Shown piece by piece: positions 39,835 to 46,881 of a DNA stretch of 50,387 nucleotides (positions are counted from its first letter, which is position 1; each line of letters starts with the position of its first letter). Below the pieces are notes generated by a model. It was not told where the DNA came from. It searched no databases and saw only the letters and a list, made by a program, of their open reading frames with translations. The position numbers and the translations under genes were made by a program. Origin of the DNA: Penaeicola halotolerans (GTDB lineage Bacteria > Bacteroidota > Bacteroidia > Cytophagales > Cyclobacteriaceae); assembly GCF_016464625.1 (NCBI RefSeq), contig NZ_JAEAGO010000006.1:1-50387 (forward strand), in the 5' to 3' direction.

Positions 39835-40218
39835 TCACGCCTTGTTTTTTATGGCTAAGTAAATAAAGAATAAAACAGTAAAACAACAGTGAAAAAAAAT
39901 TAGAATAGAGTAAATTTTAATTTTTGGCTTACTTAAATGAATAGAATTTACAGCATCCTCATCTAAAACCTTTTTTAAAACCCAGTAAAGTAGGTAAACA
40001 ACACAAAGGATAATAGAATATCGTAAGTATGAATTTTCTATATATGGAAATAAAAGGTATAAATCTGACAAGATAAAAATAAATGATACATGAAATAAAA
40101 GAAGTAAAATAAAGATACTTATTGCCTTCGTATAAGAGCTATTACTATAAACACCTTTATCATAATAATTCTTTAATATGAATAGATATACTAAAAAGAA
40201 ATGTCTTATTCTATCCAT
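39835..40218 (-). CDS. Small AT-rich hypothetical membrane protein
   Basis: A 127-residue protein with an ATG start. It has three to four strongly hydrophobic stretches (about 33-50, 65-80 and 104-122) separated by basic loops. It is rich in Leu, Ile, Tyr, Phe, and its codon use is more AT-rich than that of its neighbours. I recognise no family. The adjacent repeat arrays and small-protein genes suggest it belongs to an acquired segment. A real gene is likely but not certain. Confidence 0.55.
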   Translation of the reverse strand: MDRIRHFFLVYLFILKNYYDKGVYSNSSYTKAISIFILLLLFHVSFIFILSDLYLLFPYIENSYLRYSIILCVVYLLYWVLKKVLDEDAVNSIHLSKPKIKIYSILIFFHCCFTVLFFIYLAIKNKA

Positions 40219-40352
40219 ATCTATTCAATTTATTATAATGAAAGTGTAGCCTTCCCTATTTTCGGACAGAGGATAAATATAGGGAATGCTACAAACTCTT
40301 TTTATTCGATGAATCGCATCTGCCCAGATTTTATAATATAATCCTATCATCT

Positions 40353-40700
40353 TCATCCCTTACTTATCAATCCCTTCTCCTCTAGCTCTTTTTTGAGCTT
40401 ATGATAGGCCCTCAGATTACTTTGCTTGAGGGTCTCTCTATAATCTTCTATCGGAGTAATTATGGGAGTATCAGCCTGGGCCACCTCCACGAGTTTGATA
40501 CTAATCTTATCTCCTACTGCCAAGGCTTGATAAAACCATTGATGACGAATAGAAGCTTTAAAGTCACTCCCCATAGCACTAAAGTGAAGATCTTCATTGC
40601 CTTCTTGGTTTGAAGCTATCATCGTGATGTGCACAGAGGCATCCTCATGCCCCATGACTTTGGTTTCCTGATTTACCCTAATCTCAAATGCCTGCATCAT
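40353..40700 (-). CDS. Small beta-rich hypothetical protein, paralogue B
   Basis: A 115-residue soluble protein. It shares an outline with the gene 6 bp upstream: FEIRV near the N-terminus, a beta-rich first half with a central QWFYQALAVGDKISIKLVE, and a C-terminal coiled helix AYHKLKKELEEKGLI. The paralogue has QYQWLDETMDLGDEIEIRVID-like residues at the same place and YELKKTLSDEGLI at the end. The pair is probably an ancient tandem duplication. No catalytic motif is seen. The layout resembles small immunity or adaptor proteins of Bacteroidota, but that is inference. Confidence 0.72.
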   Translation of the reverse strand: MMQAFEIRVNQETKVMGHEDASVHITMIASNQEGNEDLHFSAMGSDFKASIRHQWFYQALAVGDKISIKLVEVAQADTPIITPIEDYRETLKQSNLRAYHKLKKELEEKGLISKG

Positions 40701-40706
40701 GGTGTA

Positions 40707-41039
40707 TTAAATGAGTCCTTCATCGGATAAGGTTTTTTTTAACTCATAAAAGTGTGCAACTTTCTCCTCATCTGTCCTGTTTTTATAGGGTTCCACCGAG
40801 CTAGCTGGATCAAAACTTTCTTGATCGATGACCCGAATCTCGATTTCATCGCCCAAGTCCATTGTTTCATCGAGCCATTGATATTTTTGCGCATTGATAG
40901 AGTCAAATCCAGAGACCTCAAATTTAACTTCTTTTTGAGGCGCATCCCTTGACAGCAGGCCAGCATACAGTAATATGCTGCCTCCTGGTATGCCTACCTC
41001 AATAATACGCCCCTTATACCGTATCTCAAATCCAAACAT
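40707..41039 (-). CDS. Small beta-rich hypothetical protein, paralogue A
   Basis: A 110-residue soluble protein beginning MFGFEIRYKGRIIEVGIPGG. The C-terminal half has YQWLDETMDLGDEIEIRVID and FYELKKTLSDEGLI. It is paralogous to the next gene (6-bp gap) and the donor of the 5' piece in the chimeric fragment at 42321-42455: 105 bp there match 40935-41039 with about five mismatches. Unknown function. Confidence 0.75.
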   Translation of the reverse strand: MFGFEIRYKGRIIEVGIPGGSILLYAGLLSRDAPQKEVKFEVSGFDSINAQKYQWLDETMDLGDEIEIRVIDQESFDPASSVEPYKNRTDEEKVAHFYELKKTLSDEGLI

Positions 41040-41120
41040 ATAATTAATTTAAATCGAATATTATCAGCTATTCATTACCATTGTCATAATGAAAATCATA
41101 GTTTGAGGTCCTCTAGAACC

Positions 41121-42233
41121 TTAAAATTTAGGCATAGAATATTTTAGAAACGTATCTGTCTCAACATCAAAGGTGTAAAGCACTTGATGAGTCTCATCAA
41201 TATCGAAAGAGGTGAAAAAATCCTCCGACACGATTTTGGCTAAAGGCTTCCCCTCCCAATCGAAAAACAAAATTTCAGGCTTGGATTTCCTTTCAGTGGC
41301 AAAATCGCTCTCCACTTCATTCAAATGAAGTAAAGCAAAATAATCGTCAAATACCCGCAAATCAGAAAACCTGTACTTTCTATCCATCGGCCCCAAGGCC
41401 TCTACAGCTCTCAAGTTGTCCGGTTGACTTTCAAGGCAAATAGTCTTCTTTAGTGAACCATCAAGAGCATATAAATTAAAATAATTCAATTGTAAATACA
41501 TCTCTGCAATGGTTTCTTTCCCCGGCTGCAGCTGTGTCATAGATGTTATGATGGCAATATTCAAACTATTTGAAATTTGAGACTGGTTTAACTGCTCCAA
41601 TACATCTCTAGTGGTGGACACTCCCGCAGAATCAAGGGAACGGTTTAGAGCCTGATCTCGATTCTCAGGCTTTCTGACAAAATAGAAAGCTGAGTCCAAT
41701 ACCAAAAAGTCAAAAAGAAAAGGGGAAACGCTTTCATCCACAGCTCGAATCGAGTCTCTCCCCAGACGAACAGATTCATCCATATCCAAGCGCAAAAGTC
41801 GACCTCGCTGAAAATCATAAATCAGAGCCGAAGTATCCATTTCAGTAAATTCAAAACGCAAATCATTCGCACTAAGGGTAGAAGACACTTCTTTAGGCCC
41901 CTGACCTATGCTTAAAAAGTTTCCATAAGGTTGCATATCAGGTAGCCTAGATACTTGCAACAAATCTTTGTTACCTCTGACTGAAGTGATGAGCAAGTCA
42001 CCTTCAATGGCAAAGTTCAATAGACCAATGATCTCCTCTCCGACTTGCTGCCCTTCGGCTATAAATAAGGTTTTGGGAAAGTCATAAACATAGCTGATCG
42101 AATCGAAAGTCATGTATTCTAAGGAACCATGCTCTGGAAAGTACACCGTTTCATTAGCTCTTTTTTCAGTACAGCTAAAAATTAGCAAACAGATGAAAAT
42201 GCAAAACAGAAGCGAATTTGAAAGTTTTATCAT
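41121..42233 (-). CDS. Lipoprotein of BF3164/6-bladed beta-propeller type
   Basis: A 370-residue protein with lipobox LLIFSC (Cys21). The mature part alternates strands without clear catalytic residues: FLSIGQGPKEV, LIYDFQRGRLLRLDMDES, LRVFDDYFALLHLNEVE and EILFFDWEGKPLAKIV. This matches the 6-bladed propeller lipoproteins (BF3164-like) common in Bacteroidota. It lies between the small-protein genes and the chimeric fragment. Function unknown. Confidence 0.75.
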   Translation of the reverse strand: MIKLSNSLLFCIFICLLIFSCTEKRANETVYFPEHGSLEYMTFDSISYVYDFPKTLFIAEGQQVGEEIIGLLNFAIEGDLLITSVRGNKDLLQVSRLPDMQPYGNFLSIGQGPKEVSSTLSANDLRFEFTEMDTSALIYDFQRGRLLRLDMDESVRLGRDSIRAVDESVSPFLFDFLVLDSAFYFVRKPENRDQALNRSLDSAGVSTTRDVLEQLNQSQISNSLNIAIITSMTQLQPGKETIAEMYLQLNYFNLYALDGSLKKTICLESQPDNLRAVEALGPMDRKYRFSDLRVFDDYFALLHLNEVESDFATERKSKPEILFFDWEGKPLAKIVSEDFFTSFDIDETHQVLYTFDVETDTFLKYSMPKF

Positions 42234-42270
42234 AGCTGATACAAATAATTAGTAACGAAATAAATCCCTC

Positions 42271-42357
42271 ACTTAATCTGAAAAAGCAAAGTAAAGAAAT
42301 TGCCTTGTACATAGTTTTGATTACCAAAGGTGTAGATCAGTGGGATAAATTTGAGGC
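42271..42357 (-). repeat. Duplicated 3' end of the neighbouring barrel gene
   Basis: This 87-bp segment repeats 42686-42772 with about three mismatches, offset by 415 bp in the same orientation. The genuine copy is the 3' end of the barrel gene at 42684-43235. Confidence 0.9.
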
Positions 42358-42455
42358 GCATCCCTTGACAGCAGGCCAGCATACAGTAATATGCTGCCTC
42401 CTGGTATGCCTACCTCAATGGTCCGACCCTTATACCTTATCTCAAATCCAAACAT
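42321..42455 (-). pseudogene. Chimeric gene fragment: start of paralogue A joined to barrel 3' end
   Basis: A 44-codon frame: about 35 codons copied from the start of the 110-residue gene (40707-41039), then an out-of-frame stretch of the barrel gene 3' end, stopping at 42321. The 105-bp left donor match ends near 42352, where the sequence continues with the 87-bp barrel 3' end copy. The shared TTGAGGC-like bases at the join suggest microhomology. Unlikely to encode a functional protein. Confidence 0.82.
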
Positions 42456-42472
42456 GAATTTATTAATTAATC

Positions 42473-42676
42473 CTATGCATTATTTATAACTTTATTGATT
42501 GATTTAACCCAATCATCCCATACGGCTTGATCTGCTGGTTTACCATCTTCCAATAATGTCATTGACCCAAGAAAACCCGCTAAATCATCAGATTCAGTCA
42601 ATTCATAGAGGTTCTCTAAATATTTGAACATGGCTTTATATGCCTCGAAAATCGTTATTTTTTCATCTCTATTCAT
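42473..42676 (-). CDS. 67-residue acidic hypothetical protein, immunity-like
   Basis: From the ATG at 42676, a 67-residue protein containing EAYKAMFKYLENLYEL, LAGFLGSMTLLEDGKPADQA and VWDDWV. I recall this pattern (G-x-x-LLxDGxPADxAxWxDW) in small Bacteroidota proteins often found near polymorphic-toxin immunity genes, but I cannot name a family with certainty. A longer frame to 42742 would overlap the barrel gene and is not preferred. It is flanked by the chimeric fragment (17 bp) and the barrel gene. Confidence 0.7.
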   Translation of the reverse strand: MNRDEKITIFEAYKAMFKYLENLYELTESDDLAGFLGSMTLLEDGKPADQAVWDDWVKSINKVINNA

Positions 42677-42683
42677 TTGTTCA

Positions 42684-43235
42684 TTACTTAATCTGAAAAA
42701 GCAAGGTAAAGAAATTGCCTTGTACATAGTTTTGATTACCAAAGGTGTAGATCAGTGGGATAAACTTAAGGCTAAAGTCCTCCGAAAAAGCATAGCTCAG
42801 AGCAGCCCCAGCATCGACCCCCACCCGGACAAAATTGACATCTCTGGGCGCTACCTCTACAGGATTATTGCGCAAGCCCATGACCCAGTTGACCGAAGGA
42901 CCTATAAAAGGCGTAAAGCTAAACTTCCCCCAGCGGATCAAGTCATAATTGAGGTGGGAAGCCAAACCGATAGAGACATAAAGTTCTGCAAATACATCAT
43001 TATCGATCCTTTGATTGAGCACATTGGCTTGCAGTGTCGGACTGAGCGAAAAGCGATCTCGCTTCAAATCTAGCTGCCGCTGCACCATCAAGCCAAAGCC
43101 CTGCGTTTCATCCAAGCCCGAAGGACTAAACTGGATCAGCGACCAGCCTCCACCTACATACACTTGCGCCTTCACTGCATGAAAAGAAAGCATAGCCACA
43201 AAAACACCGCAAACCACTCTGACCAAAAACTTCAT
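42684..43235 (-). CDS. Outer-membrane beta-barrel protein (OmpW/PorT-like size)
   Basis: A 183-residue protein with signal peptide (VRVVCGVFVAMLSFHAVKAQ). Alternating strands follow: VYVGGGWSLIQF, DRFSLSPTLQANVL, FAELYVSIGLASHLNY, FIGPSVNWVMGL and FTLLFQIK. It ends in the expected aromatic/hydrophobic residue. No named family is asserted. Its last ~29 codons are duplicated at 42271-42357. Confidence 0.8.
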   Translation of the reverse strand: MKFLVRVVCGVFVAMLSFHAVKAQVYVGGGWSLIQFSPSGLDETQGFGLMVQRQLDLKRDRFSLSPTLQANVLNQRIDNDVFAELYVSIGLASHLNYDLIRWGKFSFTPFIGPSVNWVMGLRNNPVEVAPRDVNFVRVGVDAGAALSYAFSEDFSLKFIPLIYTFGNQNYVQGNFFTLLFQIK

Positions 43236-43334
43236 AAGAATTAATTTTTTCTTAAAATAATACAGATCGATGATTAATACAAGAAAGCCTTAAGGATTAT
43301 AAGGAAAGAGGATGTCAGAATCTAGCGTTTCCAC

Positions 43335-43380
43335 GTAGAGACGCGATTTATCGCGTCTTTATAAGATTTATCGCGTCTCT
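43335..43380. repeat. Three-armed palindromic repeat (GAGACGCGAT type)
   Basis: Arm 1 AGAGACGCGAT (43337-43347) is complementary both to TCGCGTCT at 43351-43358 and to TCGCGTCTCT at 43371-43380. Two alternative hairpins are therefore possible. GAGACGCGAT-TTATCGCGTC interspersed palindromes are familiar to me from Bacteroidota genomes. Otherwise the gap 43236-43492 holds nothing. Confidence 0.75.
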
Positions 43381-43492
43381 TTAAACAGTTGATATCGATA
43401 TGAATTTGCTCCTTGACAGAAGCAGAGAGGATTCAGGACTTCGATTAGCCGCTAGCCAAAAAATATTTAGTATATTGTCGCAAAATTAAAGC

Positions 43493-43669
43493 ATGACCAA
43501 AATGGTAAAAGGAATAGTAGCTGGCATCGTGATATTTTTACTTTTTATGCTGCTCAAAAATCAAGTAGAAAACGAACTCGGGCAGATCATCTTCACCATA
43601 GCCTTTGTGGTGACAGAGCTTACCATCATCTATTTCACCATCGGAGAGTTTATCATCAAAAAACGCTAG
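43493..43669 (+). CDS. Small two-helix membrane protein (58 aa)
   Basis: An ATG-started 58-residue frame with two hydrophobic segments: GIVAGIVIFLLFMLL (7-21) and IIFTIAFVVTELTIIYFTIG (33-52), a linker KNQVENELGQ and basic end IIKKR. It was too short for default gene finders but is well formed. It lies between the palindromic repeat and a convergent NTF2-like gene (5 bp). Function unknown. Confidence 0.6.
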   Translation: MTKMVKGIVAGIVIFLLFMLLKNQVENELGQIIFTIAFVVTELTIIYFTIGEFIIKKR

Positions 43670-43674
43670 GCTGC

Positions 43675-44151
43675 TTATTCGCAGCCTTCCTTGCGCCTAG
43701 TATCGATCAGGTACACGATCTTCCAGCCCTCAGCCATCCGCACCAGTTGGAAAGAATTGACCCCACAGTGACTAAAGTTGCCATCAAAGTAAAAGGAATA
43801 AGGCGTCCACACACTGGCCAAATTGCCATCTATACGGATCTCATAATCCTGGATACGCTCATCTAGGGTATTGGCATTTTGTGCTGCGATACTACGCGTA
43901 AAAGCCGCTACAGCATTGCCCCTCACTACGGTCTCCCCCGCTTGATTTTGGCTGATCGTCTGCATGATAGCCCCTTCGGCAAAGGCACTTGCTACCATAG
44001 CAGAGTCTGCCCCTCGCATCCCATCAAAGAGATTTTCGATCACTTGCTGCACAGCTGCTTCATCTGTGGACTTGTCCTGTGCCAAAACAAAACTTGCCTG
44101 CACCTGAAGACAGATGAGGCAAGTCAGTAAAAAGATGATTTTCTTGTTCAT
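43675..44151 (-). CDS. NTF2-like (SnoaL/DUF4440-type) secreted protein
   Basis: A 158-residue protein with a signal peptide ending near FVLAQ. The mature part is a cone-shaped NTF2 fold: VQQVIENLFDGMRGADSAMV, FAEGAIMQT and YEIRIDGNLASVWTPYSFYF, then GWKIVYLIDTRR. It is one nt from the end of the DUF2807 gene, which is read first, so the two may be co-transcribed. Ligand unknown. Confidence 0.82.
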   Translation of the reverse strand: MNKKIIFLLTCLICLQVQASFVLAQDKSTDEAAVQQVIENLFDGMRGADSAMVASAFAEGAIMQTISQNQAGETVVRGNAVAAFTRSIAAQNANTLDERIQDYEIRIDGNLASVWTPYSFYFDGNFSHCGVNSFQLVRMAEGWKIVYLIDTRRKEGCE

Positions 44152-44152
44152 A

Positions 44153-44842
44153 TCAGTTTTGCGTTACACTACCACCTGTCGTGCTTTTCACGTCCTTCTT
44201 AGCAGCACTACCTTTATAGATGACTTTGCCTGCGGTGGCAGCACTCGCACTCAGTTCTTTATTGGCTTGCACAGTCGCTTTACCAGCTGAGTTAGCAGTT
44301 ACGTTCACCACATCCGAACTAAGTTCTAGGGCATTGATCTCTCCATTAGACATGGCCTTGGAAAGTTGAGAATTACTCGACCCTTTGATATACATCTTAC
44401 CACTGCTGGCTGCTTCTAGGTTGATAAACTCCGCATCCACTTCTGCTTCTAGATATGCACTGCTCGAAACTTTAAATCGGATATCATCTCCTGAGATCAC
44501 ATCAGTCGCCTTGACTTCAGCAGAAGAAGAAGCAGTGATCTCATAGATATCCTTATAAGTCAAGATGACTTTTACCTCGATATTTTTAAAAACACCTGGC
44601 TTCAAATCAATTTTCAAAAGTCTGTTATTGATCTCTGTTCTGACCTTTTCGGTCTCTATGCCTCTCGCGATGATTTTGATGGTTTCCTTATCGCCTTTGA
44701 CCAGCTCTACTTTGATACCATTCCCCACATCTAGTAGGTTAAAGGCACCTAGATTTCGAGTAGTCTCCGTAGTCTGTGCAGATACGATAGTCGCACAAAG
44801 GATCAATGTCAGTAATAAAAAATGCTTGATAGATTTCATCAT
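44153..44842 (-). CDS. DUF2807 'head GIN' domain secreted protein
   Basis: A 229-residue protein with signal peptide (HFLLLTLILCATIVSAQ) and repetitive beta-helical sequence. RNLGAFNLLDVGNGIKVELV, KDIYEITASSSAEVKATDV, SSNSQLSKAMSNGEINALEL and SAGKATVQANKELSASAATA show the Ser/Ala-rich repeats of the DUF2807/GIN fold. This family is common in Bacteroidota, often near PspC genes, but its function is undefined. Confidence 0.88.
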   Translation of the reverse strand: MMKSIKHFLLLTLILCATIVSAQTTETTRNLGAFNLLDVGNGIKVELVKGDKETIKIIARGIETEKVRTEINNRLLKIDLKPGVFKNIEVKVILTYKDIYEITASSSAEVKATDVISGDDIRFKVSSSAYLEAEVDAEFINLEAASSGKMYIKGSSNSQLSKAMSNGEINALELSSDVVNVTANSAGKATVQANKELSASAATAGKVIYKGSAAKKDVKSTTGGSVTQN

Positions 44843-44894
44843 GATCGTTTTTTGGTTTTTGATAAAAGATTAAACGCAAATTCGTTGCCAAAGG

Positions 44895-45566
44895 CTAAGC
44901 ATTACCATACATTTTAAAAATAGGCTCTCTCAAAGCACTGGAGGAAACACCAGCCAAGATTTGTTGTGCGATCTCTTCTGGCTTGACCCAATCTGCAAAA
45001 TTAGCATCCGGCATGCCGGCTCTATTCTGAGGAGTATCGATGATGCTTGGTACGATGACTTGAGCGACTACGCCTGATTTTTCTGCATTCACCATAGCAG
45101 CCAGTTCAAAGATCAGTGACTTACTCAGCGCATAAGCCACTACCCCCTTTCCTGCCGAAGGATCTAGGGCTGGTCTAGCACCGATCAGGGTGATGTTTCC
45201 CTTTTTTGCCTTTTTCATGAGAGGCAAAGTAGCCCTGACACTATTATAAGCAGTATCAAAGTTGAGCTTCAGCATCTTGTGTATCGCGGATAAATCTGTC
45301 TCTGTGATATCACCCATAGCAAAGCCTCCTACCGTAAATACCGCCACATCTATCTGCTGATACTGCTGCGCTATCTGATTGATAAACGACTGAGTGGCCT
45401 CCTCACTGGTCAAATCTACTGCTTTGGCATCTATGGCTGGATCTAGTCCTGCGCCCTCTCCTGGCAGTATGGTGCCTGTGACTTGATATCCTGCGGCTAA
45501 AAATGCTGCGGCAACAGCTTTACCTAAATTTCCTGCAACTCCTGTAATCAATGCTACTTTATTCAT
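44895..45566 (-). CDS. Short-chain dehydrogenase/reductase-type protein
   Basis: A 223-residue protein with Rossmann start ALITGVAGNLGKAVAAAFLA (G-x-x-G-x-LG variant), VFTVGGFAMGD and the YxxxK pair in AYALSKSLIFELA. The usual catalytic Ser position (NITLIGARPAL) does not show Ser, so activity may be altered. Cofactor type is probably NADP-like but not provable. It is divergent from MscS with a possible operator at about 45590. Confidence 0.85.
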   Translation of the reverse strand: MNKVALITGVAGNLGKAVAAAFLAAGYQVTGTILPGEGAGLDPAIDAKAVDLTSEEATQSFINQIAQQYQQIDVAVFTVGGFAMGDITETDLSAIHKMLKLNFDTAYNSVRATLPLMKKAKKGNITLIGARPALDPSAGKGVVAYALSKSLIFELAAMVNAEKSGVVAQVIVPSIIDTPQNRAGMPDANFADWVKPEEIAQQILAGVSSSALREPIFKMYGNA

Positions 45567-45629
45567 AATATCGTTATTTTTACGTCAACCAAGTTAGTAC
45601 TTATTGGTCATTTTTAAAATCTGAATACT

Positions 45630-46562
45630 TTGGAAGGAAAAGCTAAGCAAAATACGGTCAAACCAACGGCAGTTAAAAACAACACTACCCGCTATGTAGT
45701 GGAAAAAGAACCACGTAAGCGTTTTGTATTTTTAATTAAGATTATCCTCTTGGGGGCCTTAGTTGTATTGTCTGAAACGCAAAAGGAATGGTTTGATAGT
45801 ACTACCTTATTCAGCAGATCACTTCGTGCATTATTGATTTTTCTGGAGGCCAATGTGCTGATCTCCTTGACTAGGATCCTGACAGTGTATTATTACATGA
45901 ATAAAAATGGCCTGTCAGAAACTAAAAACAACAATTTCATCCTTGGGATCAACCGCATCGCTTCGGTGATCAATGCCATCTTTGGTATTGCGGCAGTATT
46001 GATCTTCTTCAAAGTAGATCCGCTAGGACTCCTAGCTTCAATATCCATCTTTGCAGCAGCCTTGGCGATCTTATCTAAAGATTACATTTCCAACATGATC
46101 AATGGACTCATCATCATGTTTTCAGACCAGCTTTCTCTTAATGACCATATCAAGGTTGGAGATCATAAGGGAAAAATCATCGATGTGACCCTCATCAATG
46201 TGATCATTCTCAACGAAGATGATGACATCGTCTACATCCCTAATACCACTATCCTCAACTCCAATATCCTCAATCACTCTAAGCAGAACATCAAGAAGCT
46301 AAACTTTGAGTTTGAGTTAGAACCCAAGAAAATCACCTCTATAGAGGCGATAGAAGTAGTGTTCAAAGAAATACTCAAGCCCTTTTCATCCAATATTCTG
46401 GATAATAGCTTCTCGCTCAAAGTGATGGAAGTCAAAAAGGATTATGTGAAATTCAAGTTGCAGTTCTTACTACCAAAAGCTGATCAGAAAGATGAAAAGA
46501 AAATCAAACGACTGATCAATGCTAATATCATCTCTTTAGCCAGTGAAAAAGGATCAAGCTAA
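45630..46562 (+). CDS. MscS-family mechanosensitive channel
   Basis: About 310 residues from a TTG start (45630), because no in-frame ATG precedes the first membrane helix. Hydrophobic segments lie near 33-50, 65-80 and 110-130. The pore-lining helix follows in LLASISIFAAALAILSKDYI. The cytosolic beta-domain has LSLNDHIKVGDHKGKIIDV and VYIPNTTILNSNILN. It overlaps the next gene by 20 bp (shared GTG start), so translation may be coupled. Confidence 0.9.
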   Translation: MEGKAKQNTVKPTAVKNNTTRYVVEKEPRKRFVFLIKIILLGALVVLSETQKEWFDSTTLFSRSLRALLIFLEANVLISLTRILTVYYYMNKNGLSETKNNNFILGINRIASVINAIFGIAAVLIFFKVDPLGLLASISIFAAALAILSKDYISNMINGLIIMFSDQLSLNDHIKVGDHKGKIIDVTLINVIILNEDDDIVYIPNTTILNSNILNHSKQNIKKLNFEFELEPKKITSIEAIEVVFKEILKPFSSNILDNSFSLKVMEVKKDYVKFKLQFLLPKADQKDEKKIKRLINANIISLASEKGSS

Positions 46563-46881
46563 TTTCTTTGAAGATGTCTATGAAGTAGTCAAGCAAATCC
46601 CTGCTGGACGTGTGACTACCTATGGTGCTATCGCTAATTATCTGGGAGCCAAAGGCAGTGCGCGCATGGTAGGTTGGGCGATGAATGCTTCCTTTAGTAT
46701 AGAGGGGATCCCAGCACAGCGTGTAGTCAATAGAAATGGTCTTTTGACAGGCAAGCACCACTTCTCAACCCCTACGCGCATGCAAGAGCTACTCGAGCAA
46801 GAAGGCATCCAAGTGATCAATGATCAGATTCAAGATTTTGACAAGGTCTTTTGGGATCCTGCCATGGCTTTAAGCATTTGA
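46543..46881 (+). CDS. Alkyltransferase-like (ATL) protein lacking the reactive cysteine
   Basis: A 112-residue protein with a GTG start that overlaps the MscS end. The MGMT DNA-binding-like fold is seen: VVKQIPAGRVTTYGAIANYL and ARMVGWAMNAS. At the position of the methyl-accepting PCHRV motif it has PAQRV (Ala58). It therefore cannot be a self-alkylating transferase and belongs to the ATL group. That group recognises alkylated guanine and recruits nucleotide excision repair. Confidence 0.88.
   Translation: MKKDQANFFEDVYEVVKQIPAGRVTTYGAIANYLGAKGSARMVGWAMNASFSIEGIPAQRVVNRNGLLTGKHHFSTPTRMQELLEQEGIQVINDQIQDFDKVFWDPAMALSI

Noticed and set aside
39217-42700. tRNA-Ser attachment-site duplication (genomic-island att)
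   Set aside because: No second copy of the tRNA 3' end or an integrase gene was found downstream.
42677-42742. Longer start (42742) for the 67-residue protein
   Set aside because: It would translate antisense-frame sequence of the barrel gene end; MNRDEK at 42676 is a natural start.
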